Shown piece by piece: positions 1 to 8,172 of a DNA stretch of 44,022 nt. The position numbers were made by a program, and so were the translations under genes. Within the stretch, counting starts at the first letter, position 1, and each line of letters starts with the position of its first letter. Origin of the DNA: Candidatus Halocynthiibacter alkanivorans (GTDB lineage Bacteria > Pseudomonadota > Alphaproteobacteria > Rhodobacterales > Rhodobacteraceae); the NCBI RefSeq assembly GCF_003333265.1, contig NZ_QOLB01000041.1:1-44022 (forward strand). Reading direction: 5' to 3'. The notes under the pieces are model-generated. The model was given only the letters and a program-made list of their open reading frames with translations. It did no database searches and was not told the origin of the DNA.

Positions 1-19
1 AGATGTGTATAAGCGCCAG
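1..19 (+). other. Probable residual Nextera (Tn5 mosaic-end) adapter
   Basis: The first 13 bases (AGATGTGTATAAG) are identical to the Tn5 mosaic end used in Nextera libraries. Aligned without gaps over 19 bases, only positions 14 and 16 differ (C for A in both). This is best read as an untrimmed adapter at a contig edge, not as genomic sequence. The stretch from 20 to 147 has GC-rich degenerate repeats and no convincing gene. Confidence 0.8.
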
Positions 20-147
20 CACGAATTTTGGTGCCGTCTCCGTCGTGCGCCCTGATGCCGCCGCCGACACGCGTCCTGATGTGGCCCCGACAGGACAACT
101 AACGCGGCGCGTGACACTGCGCCTGACACGGCCATTGACGCGGGCGC

Positions 148-1410
148 TCAGCGCGGAGCAGCGGTGCCGCCTTCCGGCGTCTCAGATCCGGCCCGAGCCG
201 CCAGCAGCGCCGCCAGCAGGATCACCAGGGCGGCCAGCAGGAAGATCCATGCCCCGGCGCTTACATAGGCCACACCGCCGCCCACAAGCCCCAGGATGCT
301 GCCTGCAGCGCCGATACTGCCGGAATAGCCCTGCACCGCCCCCTGCATGCGCTTGCCTGCGGCTCTGGACAGCACCGCCATAAACGTGGGCCACATCAGA
401 CCGTTGCCCAGCGCGATCAGCACGGCACCGCCGTAGATCACCCCGGCACTGTCCCAGAGCAGCGTGCCAAAGCCCAGGCTCAGCACGACACCACCAAGGG
501 ACATCAGCACCCGGTCGCTGAAATGCTGCCCCGCCCAGCTCAGCAGCGGCCCCTGAACCATCACCATCACAAGGCTCAGCGCGGCGAAATAGAGGCCGAT
601 GTCGGTGACGCTCCAGCCCAGCCACTGCACTGCATGCACCGGAAAGGCGGCATAGAAAAAACTGAACCCCAGCATCACCAGAAAATTGATGCTCAGCAGC
701 CCCCGAATGCCTGGTAAGGCCAGCACCGGGACGTCGTGTGCGCACTCAAGCCGGTAGCTTCGTTTCTGATCCTGACCATAGACAGCACAGGCGCTTGGCG
801 GTTTCAGGTGGGCCGCAATGGGGGCGGGCTTTACGTCCGCAAGGCCAAAGCGGATCAGCAGCAGCGCCAGCGCGGAAATGAGAAAGGCGGCCAGCACCGG
901 CAACATCTCCCCTAGCAGTGTCGCGCCCAGCAGCCCGGCCAGCGCCGGACCGAGAATAAAACCAAGATTGCTGGACATCGCCATGCGGCCGAAATTCTTG
1001 CTGCGGTCTTTGTCCCGGGTGATATCGGCCAGGTATGCGCTGGAGACCGAGACATTGCCGCCAGTCAGCCCGTCCGCCGCCCTGGCCAGAAACAGCAGCA
1101 CCAGCGGCAGGGTGAGCGCAAATTCTCCCAGATAAGCGCTGCTGACCGTCGCCAGTTCACGGGCGGGCAGGGCAAAGGCCAGCAGGAAGATCGCCCAGGA
1201 CAACAGTGTGCCGGCCTGGCTGAGCAGCAACACTTTGCGCCGCCCGATGCGGTCCGACATCTGTCCCAGCACCGGGGCACCAAACAGCTGGAAGAACGAA
1301 TAGGTTGCCGCCATCACCCCGTAGACAACAGCGTTGCCGCCCCAGCGCGTCACCAGCACCACCAGAAATGGCGTGACGATGGAAAACCCCAGGGTGCCGA
1401 CAAAATTCAC
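148..1410 (-). CDS. MFS transporter, TetA-like drug/proton antiporter family
   Basis: The protein has 420 residues and about 12 hydrophobic segments, as expected for a major facilitator superfamily exporter in the inner membrane. The loop after TM2 carries the MFS motif A (GQMSDRIGRRKVLL, about residues 50-63). The N-terminal part (NFVGTLGFSIVTPFLVVLVTRWGG onward, split over TM1) resembles the TetA/multidrug type. Substrate cannot be told. The start is uncertain. The GTG at 1408-1410 falls inside the first membrane segment and has no ribosome site. An in-frame extension of 14 codons reaches an ACG at 1450-1452 just downstream of an AAGGAGGG box, so the real protein probably starts there with a non-standard or miscalled codon. 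The gene reads toward the window edge and has no operon partner. Confidence 0.85.
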   Translation of the reverse strand: MNFVGTLGFSIVTPFLVVLVTRWGGNAVVYGVMAATYSFFQLFGAPVLGQMSDRIGRRKVLLLSQAGTLLSWAIFLLAFALPARELATVSSAYLGEFALTLPLVLLFLARAADGLTGGNVSVSSAYLADITRDKDRSKNFGRMAMSSNLGFILGPALAGLLGATLLGEMLPVLAAFLISALALLLIRFGLADVKPAPIAAHLKPPSACAVYGQDQKRSYRLECAHDVPVLALPGIRGLLSINFLVMLGFSFFYAAFPVHAVQWLGWSVTDIGLYFAALSLVMVMVQGPLLSWAGQHFSDRVLMSLGGVVLSLGFGTLLWDSAGVIYGGAVLIALGNGLMWPTFMAVLSRAAGKRMQGAVQGYSGSIGAAGSILGLVGGGVAYVSAGAWIFLLAALVILLAALLAARAGSETPEGGTAAPR

Positions 1411-1658
1411 CGCCAGCAGCGGCGCCAGAGATGGTTGACGTGTAATGGCCGTGACTCAGCCCTCCTTTGTCGCTCCCAATCCGGCCGCAGTCTAGCACGC
1501 GCCGGGAAAAATCCGAACGCGCCGGGGCCGGTCCTGTGGTTTTGACGCCGGGACCGCCGGCGCCCGGGCTGGCCAGCGGCGGCCCGGTTGTTTTGACGCC
1601 GCCCCATCCGGCGTTAGTCTTGCGCCACCTGTAAACCAACCCCGGGGGAGAACACGTC

Positions 1659-1886
1659 ATGGACATGGTTGAAGCGCTCGGGGTGGTGGCCGTCACCATC
1701 ATGGTCAGCAGCTACGCGCTGGAACACCGCGCCCCGGGCTGGATCGCGGTGTTTGCCTTTGGCTGCGCGCTAGCTGCGCTTTACGCGCTGCTGATCGGTT
1801 CGCTGCCGTTTCTGATCGCCGAAGGGCTCTGGTCTCTCATCGCAGTGCGGCGCTGGTCTGTGGCGCGACACAGGCCGGGAGGCTGA
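1659..1886 (+). CDS. Small membrane protein (CBU_0592-like), 75 aa
   Basis: This short protein has two or three hydrophobic stretches and a basic tail (VRRWSVARHRPGG). Its pattern of an N-terminal GLxVxxxMVSSYALE segment and a later LPFLIAEGLWSLIAVRRW segment resembles the small CBU_0592-type membrane proteins of unknown function. A GGGGGAG ribosome site lies just upstream of the ATG, and the coding periodicity is good. It is transcribed divergently from the MFS gene, and the 200-base spacer holds two copies of TTTTGACGCCG (1540-1550 and 1591-1601). Function is unknown. Confidence 0.65.
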   Translation: MDMVEALGVVAVTIMVSSYALEHRAPGWIAVFAFGCALAALYALLIGSLPFLIAEGLWSLIAVRRWSVARHRPGG

Positions 1887-1920
1887 CACCCAGTCAGACG
1901 CGGACACCGGCGCAGAGGCG

Positions 1921-1966
1921 GCACAGAAGCAGGCACGGAAGCAGGCACAGGCACGGACACTGAGAC
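1921..1966. repeat. Degenerate GCAGGCAC-type short tandem repeat
   Basis: The spacer between the small membrane gene and the prs terminator is made of imperfect repeats of a 6-12 base unit (GCACGGAAGCAG, GCACAGGCACGG and variants). No open frame or regulatory signal is visible in it. Similar low-complexity filler is found in other spacers of this window. Confidence 0.5.
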
Positions 1967-2007
1967 CGGGCGCAGGAAATGGCCAGGACGCAGCCCGGGG
2001 CAGATAC

Positions 2008-2041
2008 AAAAAGGCCCCGCAGCGCTGCTGCAGGGCCTTTT
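2008..2041 (-). terminator. Rho-independent terminator of prs
   Basis: AAAAAGGCCC and GGGCCTTTT flank a short inner palindrome, giving a strong GC hairpin with a T-run on the minus strand. It lies about 25 bases after the prs stop codon. Confidence 0.85.
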
Positions 2042-2066
2042 GAATATTATGCCTCAGTAGCGGGCT

Positions 2067-3089
2067 TTATTTGTTGCCCGAATACATGCCCTCATAGATC
2101 GGCACCAGAGTGTCGGTGTCAAACAGCGAGGAGACCGAAGTGCCGCTCCAGGTGTTCAGCACCGCCTGGCCAAACATCGGCGCAATGGGAACAATGCGGA
2201 TGTTTTCGGCGTTTTTCACCGGTTCGGTGGCCTCAATAGAATCAGTGATCACCAGCGATTTCATCACTGAGTTGGTGATCCGCTCCACCGCCGGGCCCGA
2301 CAGTACGCCGTGGGTGATATAGGCATGCACTTCTGAAGCGCCGTCCTCAATCAGCGTTTCCGCCGCTTTGCACAGGGTGCCGGCGGTGTCACAGATGTCG
2401 TCCACGATGATACATTTTTTGCCGGAGACGTTGCCGATCACGGTCATGTCGGCAATCTCGCCGGCTTTTTCGCGGCGCTTGTCGACGATGGCCAGCGGGC
2501 AGCCGATCCGTTTGGCCAGTTCGCGCGCCCGGGCCACACCGCCCACATCGGGTGAAATCACCATCACATCATCCAGCTGACCTTTGAAATGGTGCTGAAT
2601 GTCCAGCGCGAAAACCGGCGCCGCATAGAGATTGTCGACCGGGATATCAAAGAAGCCCTGGATCTGTGTCGCATGCAGATCGAGTGTCAGGATGCGCTCA
2701 ATCCCGGCTTCCACCATCATATTGGCGACCAGCTTGGCCGAGATCGGCGTGCGTGCCTTGGCGCGGCGGTCCTGGCGGGCATAGCCGAAATAAGGGATCA
2801 CCGCGGTAATACGGGCAGCGGACGAGCGGCGCAGCGCATCGGCCATGATCAGCAGTTCCATCAGATTGTCATTCGCCGGGTTTGACGTCGACTGAATGAT
2901 ATACATGTCCTCGCCGCGCACATTGTCGTACACTTCAACAAAGATTTCCTGGTCATTGAACCGTTCGATACGGGCTTTTACCAGGTCGACTTGCATGCCG
3001 CGGTGCATCGACATGCGGCGGGCAATGGAAGCCGCCAGCGGCTTGTTCGAATTGCCGGCAATTAATTTAGGTTCGTTGGTGATGGCCAT
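2067..3089 (-). CDS. prs: Ribose-phosphate pyrophosphokinase (PRPP synthetase)
   Basis: This enzyme transfers pyrophosphate from ATP to ribose 5-phosphate to make PRPP, the precursor of purines, pyrimidines, NAD, histidine and tryptophan. The 340-residue protein is full length for the class. The catalytic loop [20 protein letters not shown] lies near residues 100-119, the metal and ribose-phosphate binding segment [11 protein letters not shown] at 137-147, and the PRPP loop [10 protein letters not shown] at 229-238. A GGGGA box precedes the ATG. It is monocistronic, divergent from the isomerase-like gene, and followed by a strong terminator. No purine-box operator is evident upstream. Confidence 0.97.
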   Translation of the reverse strand: MAITNEPKLIAGNSNKPLAASIARRMSMHRGMQVDLVKARIERFNDQEIFVEVYDNVRGEDMYIIQSTSNPANDNLMELLIMADALRRSSAARITAVIPYFGYARQDRRAKARTPISAKLVANMMVEAGIERILTLDLHATQIQGFFDIPVDNLYAAPVFALDIQHHFKGQLDDVMVISPDVGGVARARELAKRIGCPLAIVDKRREKAGEIADMTVIGNVSGKKCIIVDDICDTAGTLCKAAETLIEDGASEVHAYITHGVLSGPAVERITNSVMKSLVITDSIEATEPVKNAENIRIVPIAPMFGQAVLNTWSGTSVSSLFDTDTLVPIYEGMYSGNK

Positions 3090-3191
3090 GGCGCGTGGTC
3101 CCCAGGTGGTGTCATATGACGGAATCGTATGCTGCCCCGATTAGCATCCCTCTAACCTCATGCAAACACTGCGCAGCCGGAGAATTCAAAA

Positions 3192-3791
3192 ATGGCCCAT
3201 ATCGACTACTTTTTTTCCCCAATGTCGCCCTATACCTACCTGCTCGGCGGCGATCTGGAGACGGTCGCAGACAAGCATAACGCGACCGTGACATATAAGC
3301 CGCTGGACATCATGGGACTGTTTGCGCGAACAGGCGGCACCGCACCCAAAGACCGCCACGCCTCGCGGATGGAATACCGCGCCCAGGACCTGGTGCGCTC
3401 CGCCAAAAAACGCGCCATGGCGTTCAATCTGAAACCAGCGTTCTCGCCGACAAACCCGGCGCCGTCCTCCTATGCAATCATTGCCGCGCAATCTGCAGGC
3501 GGCGGTGACATTGGCGCGCTGGTTCACAGTTTCACCCGCGCCTGCTGGGCCGAAGACAAAGACATCGCTGATGATGCCGTGGTGCGCGCCTGCCTGAAAG
3601 CCGCCGGTTTTGACCCGGCACTGGCCGACTCCGGCCTGCTCAGCGGTGCCGATACCTATGCGTCAAATCTGGAAGAAGCGGTGCGGCGCGGCGCTTTTGG
3701 CGCGCCGTTCTTTATTACCGGTGACGATGCGCGGTTCTGGGGCCGCGACCGGATTACAGATCTGGACCTGTATCTGGCCGGCGATCTTTAA
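3192..3791 (+). CDS. 2-hydroxychromene-2-carboxylate isomerase-like (DsbA-fold) protein
   Basis: The 199-residue protein has a thioredoxin/DsbA-type fold, as in HCCA isomerases and kappa-class glutathione transferases. The N-terminal IDYFFSPMSPYTYL segment carries the SPxS/P signature in which Ser replaces the redox cysteine. The C-terminal GVFGAPFF-like element is present as RRGAFGAPFFITGDDARFWGRDR. Known relatives isomerise a naphthalene-catabolism intermediate using glutathione, but there are no aromatic-degradation genes nearby, so a general glutathione-dependent role is more likely. The ribosome site GGAG lies 8 bases before the ATG. A hairpin follows at 3816-3845. Confidence 0.85.
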   Translation: MAHIDYFFSPMSPYTYLLGGDLETVADKHNATVTYKPLDIMGLFARTGGTAPKDRHASRMEYRAQDLVRSAKKRAMAFNLKPAFSPTNPAPSSYAIIAAQSAGGGDIGALVHSFTRACWAEDKDIADDAVVRACLKAAGFDPALADSGLLSGADTYASNLEEAVRRGAFGAPFFITGDDARFWGRDRITDLDLYLAGDL

Positions 3792-3815
3792 GCAGTCCAC
3801 AGCCTCTGGCGCAAA

Positions 3816-3845
3816 CCCGCCCGCCTCCGCTTTGGCGGGGGCGGG
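3816..3845 (+). terminator. GC-rich hairpin after the isomerase gene, weak terminator
   Basis: CCCGCC and GGCGGG runs flank a short loop. The next T-run (TTTCTTTTT) is 18 bases further on, inside the conserved TTAAATATCC element, so termination is plausible but not canonical. Confidence 0.45.
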
Positions 3846-3863
3846 CAAGACAGTCACCCCGGT

Positions 3864-3884
3864 TTCTTTTTGGCTTAAATATCC
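3864..3884 (+). repeat. Interspersed intergenic element, copy 1 (core TTTTTGGCTTAAATATCC)
   Basis: Twenty-one bases here are identical to 31695-31715. Both copies lie just downstream of a plus-strand gene and next to a GC-rich hairpin. From memory this motif is common in intergenic DNA of Rhodobacterales. Its function is unknown. Confidence 0.7.
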
Positions 3885-4052
3885 TCGCCGAAGGCCAGAA
3901 TCCTTGCCCGCCGTCAGCGCTCACTCCGGCACTCAGTCTGCCACGCACTCCGCCACTCACACCAGCCCGCGCACCGCCAAAGCGCCGCCGCGCTGCTCCT
4001 GCTACAGCAGTGTCGCAATACCGGCAGCGCGTCTGCGACGGCTCAAAACGCT

Positions 4053-5108
4053 TTAATGCGCCGCCAGTTCCAGAAAAGCGTCAAGATCGGCCATTGTGGT
4101 GGACCAGCTGGTCACCAGCCGGGCGCAGACCGGGGTGTCGGGCGCTTTGCCTTCGGGGCTTTCCGTATGGGGCCAGGGATAGAACTGGGCGCCCGCAGCT
4201 CTTGCGGCCAGGTGGCCCGAGGCCGGCCAGTTGGCAAACACCATATTCGCTTGCACCGGATGGGCCAGGCTGCCACCGGGCAGGGCGCTGATGGCCTCGG
4301 CCAGCACCGCAGCCATGCCATTGGAGTGGCGCGCCAGCTCAAGCCAGAGACCGTCGCTCAGATAGGCCTCCATCTGTGCTGACAGATAGCGGTGTTTGGA
4401 GAACAGATGCGCCCCACGTTTGCGCCGCAGCTCAAATTCCCAGGCCAGCTTGGGGTCAAAGATCACCACCGCTTCGACCCCCATCAATCCATTTTTGGTG
4501 CCGCCGAACGACACCACATCCACACCGGCTTTCCAGGTCATCTCCGCCGCGCTGCAACCGAGTGCCACCAGCGCATTGGCAAAACGTGCGCCGTCCAGAT
4601 GCACGCCCATGCCGGCCTCTTTGGCAATTGCCGCCAGCGCGGTGATCTCCGCCACCGAATAAACCGTGCCCAGCTCGGTGACATTGGTGATCGAAAGCGC
4701 GCCATTCTGGATCGAATGCACCGTGCCGTGATCGGTGGTGCCGAGCGCAGCGCGCAGGGTCGCAGGGGTCATTTTGGCATCGGCACCGGCGACCAGTTTT
4801 AACTTGGCGCCATGGGTGTAAAACTCCGGCGCCCCGGCCTCGTCCATTTCGATATGGGCGATCTGATGGCTGTAAATGGCGCTCCAGGGCTGTGCCAGAC
4901 AGGCCAGCGACAGCACATTGGCGGCGGTGCCGGTGGCGACCAGATAGACCGCGGCCTCCGGCGCTTCAAAAATGTCGCGGATCTGCGCCCGTACGCGGTC
5001 CATAATCTCGTCATTGCCGTAAGAGGGCGCATAACCGCTGTTGGCGGCGTTCAGCGCCTGCATCACCTTTGGGTGCACCGGGCAGGCATTGTCAGAAGCA
5101 AAAAACAT
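4053..5108 (-). CDS. ltaE: Low-specificity L-threonine aldolase family
   Basis: This PLP enzyme of the beta-eliminating lyase family would cleave L-threonine or L-allo-threonine to glycine and acetaldehyde in the cytoplasm. The 351-residue protein carries the expected landmarks: SDNACPVHPKV at the N-terminus, the cofactor-binding GTGTAAN-like ATGTAAN near 58-64, HLDGAR at 170-175, and the Schiff-base lysine in SFGGTKNG (K205). The ATG overlaps the TAA stop of the upstream YcgN gene by one base (TAATG), so the two are probably translationally coupled. Substrate stereospecificity cannot be judged. Confidence 0.92.
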   Translation of the reverse strand: MFFASDNACPVHPKVMQALNAANSGYAPSYGNDEIMDRVRAQIRDIFEAPEAAVYLVATGTAANVLSLACLAQPWSAIYSHQIAHIEMDEAGAPEFYTHGAKLKLVAGADAKMTPATLRAALGTTDHGTVHSIQNGALSITNVTELGTVYSVAEITALAAIAKEAGMGVHLDGARFANALVALGCSAAEMTWKAGVDVVSFGGTKNGLMGVEAVVIFDPKLAWEFELRRKRGAHLFSKHRYLSAQMEAYLSDGLWLELARHSNGMAAVLAEAISALPGGSLAHPVQANMVFANWPASGHLAARAAGAQFYPWPHTESPEGKAPDTPVCARLVTSWSTTMADLDAFLELAAH

Positions 5109-5581
5109 TAAATCGGTTCCTCAATTATATGATCTTCCCAGTCGTCTTCGTCGATCTCAAATTCCGGCACAGTGCAGCCGCGCATGGACACGCCCGCCTG
5201 ATGCACCGATTCCGGATCCCCGGTCAGCAGCGGGTGCCACTCCGGCAGCTTGTCGCCCTGGTAGAGCAAGCGGTAGGCGCAGGTCTGCGGCATCCAGGAC
5301 ATGTGCTTTTCCAGGGTGGACGGTGTCAGGGTGATGCATTCCGGCACGATCTGTTTGCGGATGTCATACTGGCCGCAATGGCAGCTGACATCATCCAGCA
5401 GCCGGCAGGCCACCCGGGTCAGGAACACTTCGCCGGTATCGCCGTCTTCCAGCTTGTTGAGACAGCATTTGCCACAGCCGTCACACAGCGCTTCCCACTC
5501 GGGCGCACTCAGATTGGTGAGCGCGAAACGCTCCCAGTAGCGGGGCCGCAGCCCTTTGCGCCGTATCGGATCATCTTTCAT
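5108..5581 (-). CDS. YcgN/UPF0260 family cysteine-cluster protein
   Basis: The chosen ATG gives a 157-residue protein starting MKDDPIRRKG and is preceded by a GGAAGAAAAG ribosome site. A longer in-frame ORF upstream has a composition unlike the family. The cysteine cluster CDGCGKCC (33-40), with further cysteines in RVACRLLDD, SCHCGQYD and PECITL, is typical of the Fe-S/Zn-binding CxxCxxCC domain family, whose function is undefined. The acidic C-terminus (EIDEDDWEDHIIEEP) is also usual. It sits directly upstream of the threonine aldolase with a one-base overlap. Confidence 0.88.
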   Translation of the reverse strand: MKDDPIRRKGLRPRYWERFALTNLSAPEWEALCDGCGKCCLNKLEDGDTGEVFLTRVACRLLDDVSCHCGQYDIRKQIVPECITLTPSTLEKHMSWMPQTCAYRLLYQGDKLPEWHPLLTGDPESVHQAGVSMRGCTVPEFEIDEDDWEDHIIEEPI

Positions 5582-5675
5582 CTTTTCTTCCTGGCTGTCC
5601 TGACTGTCCTGCTGCCGGCTACGCGCGGGCGCACCGGCACTCACGTCGGTGCCCCAATCCGCTTTGCACTGTCGC

Positions 5676-6611
5676 TCACAGCGCGGCCAAAATATCGCGG
5701 GCGCGGGCGCAATCTGCATCCATCTGTGTGATCAGCGCCTCCAACCCGTCAAACTTAGCTTCCGGGCGCAGATAGTCCACCAGCGCCACCGAGAGATGCT
5801 GACCATAAAGGTCGCCCTCAAAGTCAAACAGGAAGCTTTCCAGATTGGGGGTGTTGATGCCAAACATCGGCCGCACCCCCATTGAGGCGGCACCACTATA
5901 GCTGCCGGCGCGGGGCCCGGTGAGCACATCGACCTTCACCGCATAGACCCCGAACTTCGGCGGGTGCAGACCTTTGATCGACATATTGGCGGTGGGAAAA
6001 CCCAGCTCACGCCCACGCTGATCGCCTTTGATCACTTCGCCCTCGATGCGGTGCCAGTGGCCCAGCATGGCGGCGGCGTCGCGCGGCCGGCCTTCAGCCA
6101 GCGCGTTGCGGATGTTGGTGGAAGATACTTCTACCCCGTTGCCACGCACCAACTCGGCAATGGTGACGTCAAAACCCAGCTCCGTACCGAAGCGTTTCAG
6201 ATCCTGGGCATTGCCAGCGCGCCCCTTGCCAAAACAGAAATCAGCCCCGACCACCACATGAGACAGGCCGAGCCCGTCACGGATCACGATGCGGGCAAAT
6301 TCTTCCGGTGAAAAGGCGACCATACGCGCGTCAAACGGCAGCTCAAACAGGCAATCAACGCCGATTTTCTCCAGCCGGTGGGCGCGGGCTTCGCGGTTCA
6401 TCAGCCGGAACGCCGGCGCGTCAGGTGCGAAATAGGCGCGTGGATGCGGGTGAAAGCTGAGCACGCCCAGCGGCACGTCAGCCTTTGAGCGGGCGCGCGC
6501 CAGTTCAATCACAGCCTGATGCCCCAGGTGCACGCCGTCAAAGTTGCCGATTGCGGCGCTGGCGCCGCGGGCGCCTGTCTCAATGCTGGTCCAGTCGGTA
6601 AATGTCTGCAT
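5676..6611 (-). CDS. ribF: Bifunctional riboflavin kinase / FAD synthetase
   Basis: RibF phosphorylates riboflavin to FMN and then adenylates it to FAD. The N-terminal nucleotidyltransferase domain shows GNFDGVHLGH (22-31) and SFHPHP (52-57). SSTNIR (163-168) ends the FAD synthetase part, and the C-terminal kinase domain has GFPTANM (204-210). The 311-residue length is normal. The ATG at 6611 has a GAGGGG ribosome site 3-8 bases ahead. A more upstream in-frame start would add eight residues but would place that site inside the coding region. It follows maoC by 29 bases on the same strand, so the two are probably co-transcribed. Confidence 0.95.
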   Translation of the reverse strand: MQTFTDWTSIETGARGASAAIGNFDGVHLGHQAVIELARARSKADVPLGVLSFHPHPRAYFAPDAPAFRLMNREARAHRLEKIGVDCLFELPFDARMVAFSPEEFARIVIRDGLGLSHVVVGADFCFGKGRAGNAQDLKRFGTELGFDVTIAELVRGNGVEVSSTNIRNALAEGRPRDAAAMLGHWHRIEGEVIKGDQRGRELGFPTANMSIKGLHPPKFGVYAVKVDVLTGPRAGSYSGAASMGVRPMFGINTPNLESFLFDFEGDLYGQHLSVALVDYLRPEAKFDGLEALITQMDADCARARDILAAL

Positions 6612-6640
6612 TGCCCCTCTGCGGGACAGGCCCACAACCG

Positions 6641-7084
6641 TCAGTCAAATTTGCGGCTTGGCGCCAGAACCCGGGCCTCGCCTTTCAGTACGACGGTATC
6701 ACCCACCAGACAGCGACAATCAAGGGTCACCCGGCGTTTGGCGTAATCTATTGCCGTGACCGAGACCTCGGCCAGCACGGTGTCGCCGGGGCGCACCGGG
6801 GCGAGGAACTTTAGCGACTGGCCCATATAGATGGTGCCATGGCCGGGAAGCTGTTCGCCAATCACCGCCGAGATCAGGCCGGCGGTCAGCATGCCATGGG
6901 CGATGCGGCCGGCAAAAATTGTGTCGCGGGCATAGGCCTCATCCAGATGCACCGGATTGTGGTCAGTGGAGACCTCCGCAAACAGCGCGATATCGCGGTC
7001 GGTGATTTCCTTGCGCAGATGGCGGGTCATGCCAATCTCAAGCTCTTCGATGCAAATCGTCCCGCGGGGCAAATTGTCCAGCAT
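6641..7084 (-). CDS. MaoC-family (R)-specific enoyl-CoA hydratase-like protein
   Basis: The 147-residue hot-dog-fold protein carries the hydratase-2 motif FAEVSTDHNPVHLDEAYA, with the catalytic Asp/His pair, followed by GRIAHGMLTAGLIS. Family members hydrate trans-2-enoyl-CoA to (R)-3-hydroxyacyl-CoA, linking beta-oxidation to polyhydroxyalkanoate or other acyl-CoA pools. I place the start at MLDNLPRGTICIEEL because AAGGGA lies about 11 bases upstream; a start 20 codons earlier is possible. Two perfect inverted repeats lie at 7127-7191 in the promoter region. Confidence 0.88.
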   Translation of the reverse strand: MLDNLPRGTICIEELEIGMTRHLRKEITDRDIALFAEVSTDHNPVHLDEAYARDTIFAGRIAHGMLTAGLISAVIGEQLPGHGTIYMGQSLKFLAPVRPGDTVLAEVSVTAIDYAKRRVTLDCRCLVGDTVVLKGEARVLAPSRKFD

Positions 7085-7126
7085 ATCTGATGATTCCCTT
7101 GTCATGTTGCATTGCAGCATAACAGT

Positions 7127-7191
7127 CTTGCCGATCTGGATCAATCGGCAAGGTAATAAGGTTTCAAAAGTATAGGTTGATTTGAAACCTT
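7127..7191. promoter_or_regulatory. Two tandem perfect inverted repeats upstream of maoC
   Basis: Repeat 1 has arms CTTGCCGAT (7127-7135) and ATCGGCAAG (7144-7152) around an 8-base spacer. Repeat 2 has arms AAGGTTTCAAA (7158-7168) and TTTGAAACCTT (7181-7191) around a 12-base spacer. Neither is followed by a T-run, so they look more like operators than terminators. On the minus strand TTGATC and TTATGC (spacing 16) could form a promoter within the first palindrome. Confidence 0.6.
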
Positions 7192-7208
7192 GTTGCGGGC
7201 TGAAGCGA

Positions 7209-8081
7209 TCAGCGCAGCAGTGAGATCGCCGCCACCGGGCTGAGCTTTTCCAGCGCCAGCCAGGTGTCCAGCAGGGCGGGTTCCGGCTTCAGCACGTCAG
7301 TACCAAACTGATCCGCCGCCAGACCGCCGGTGATGAACAGCGTGTCAAAGCCTTCGCCGATACCACCGGCAACGTCAGTGTGAATGCCGTCGCCGATGCA
7401 CAGGATCTTGTCGTCCTCAATCTGTGCGATCTGTGCCAGACGCAGCCGGGCCAGATCATAAATCGGGGCATGGGGTTTGCCGAAATAAAGGCTTTCGCCG
7501 CCCATTTCGGTGTAAAGGCGCGCCAGCGCACCGGCACACCATTCGCGCCGCGCGCCGCGGTCCACCACAATGTCTGGGTTGGCGCAGAGCAGTTTCAGTC
7601 CCTTGGCGATGGCATAGAGAAAATCGGCCCGGTTCACTTCCGGGTCGGCCAGCGAATCTACCGGGCCGGTGCAGACAATGCCGTCGGCCTCGCGCAGGGA
7701 CACCATTTCGATGTCCTGGGCGTCGTCGAGCACATTCAGCGGCGCGAAAAAACTGGTCTCATCCGGGATGCCGATATGATGCACTTTCTGGCCGACCACA
7801 CCGTGGAACATGGCGGCGCGGGCGGAATCGCCCGAAGTGGCAATGTCGTCCCAGGCGTCCTGGGGCACACCCATGCCAGTAATCTGTTCTTGCACCGAGG
7901 CGCGCGGCCGCGGCGAATTGGTCACCAGCACCACGATACCGCCGGATTTGCGATAGGCCTGCAACGCTGCCACCGCTCCGGGAAAAGCAGTCACCCCGTT
8001 GTGCACACAGCCCCAGAGGTCAACAAACAAAGCGTCATAGTTGGTGGAGATGTCGGCAAGCTGTTGGATGATCCGGGTCAT
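7209..8081 (-). CDS. TIGR01459-family HAD-type sugar-phosphatase-like hydrolase
   Basis: The 290-residue protein belongs to the HAD class IIA group related to NagD and pyridoxal-phosphate phosphatase. The nucleophile motif is FVDLWGCVHNG (D21), where Trp holds the usual second Asp position, as is normal for TIGR01459 proteins. Motif II is LVTNSPRP, and motif III is GDGIHTDVAGG near 244-254, with the lysine in YFGKPHAPIY. Substrate is unknown. It lies on the same strand as ppaC, but a terminator separates them, so it probably has its own promoter. Confidence 0.88.
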   Translation of the reverse strand: MTRIIQQLADISTNYDALFVDLWGCVHNGVTAFPGAVAALQAYRKSGGIVVLVTNSPRPRASVQEQITGMGVPQDAWDDIATSGDSARAAMFHGVVGQKVHHIGIPDETSFFAPLNVLDDAQDIEMVSLREADGIVCTGPVDSLADPEVNRADFLYAIAKGLKLLCANPDIVVDRGARREWCAGALARLYTEMGGESLYFGKPHAPIYDLARLRLAQIAQIEDDKILCIGDGIHTDVAGGIGEGFDTLFITGGLAADQFGTDVLKPEPALLDTWLALEKLSPVAAISLLR

Positions 8082-8112
8082 GATGCTGGGTCTCTGGGGC
8101 TGAATTAAAATG

Positions 8113-8138
8113 AAAAGGGGCGCTGAACGCGCCCCTTT
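8113..8138 (-). terminator. Rho-independent terminator of ppaC
   Basis: AAAGGGGCGC and GCGCCCCTTT pair across a 4-6 base loop, followed on the minus strand by TTTTCATTTTAATT. It sits about 35 bases past the ppaC stop. Confidence 0.85.
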
Positions 8139-8172
8139 GCTTTATACATTGGCGCTTGTGGCGACCACTGGT

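Noticed and set aside
3-383. 126-codon plus-strand frame at the left edge
   Set aside because: It begins inside the adapter-like sequence and overlaps the 3' end of the MFS gene on the other strand. Composition is that of a spacer and shadow.
1538-1601. Two TTTTGACGCCG copies as paired promoters
   Set aside because: TTGACG resembles a -35 box, but no -10 sequence lies at proper spacing on either copy.
5582-5719. 46-residue N-terminal extension of the YcgN protein
   Set aside because: It overlaps the end of ribF, has spacer-like composition, and the inner ATG has the ribosome site and the family start.
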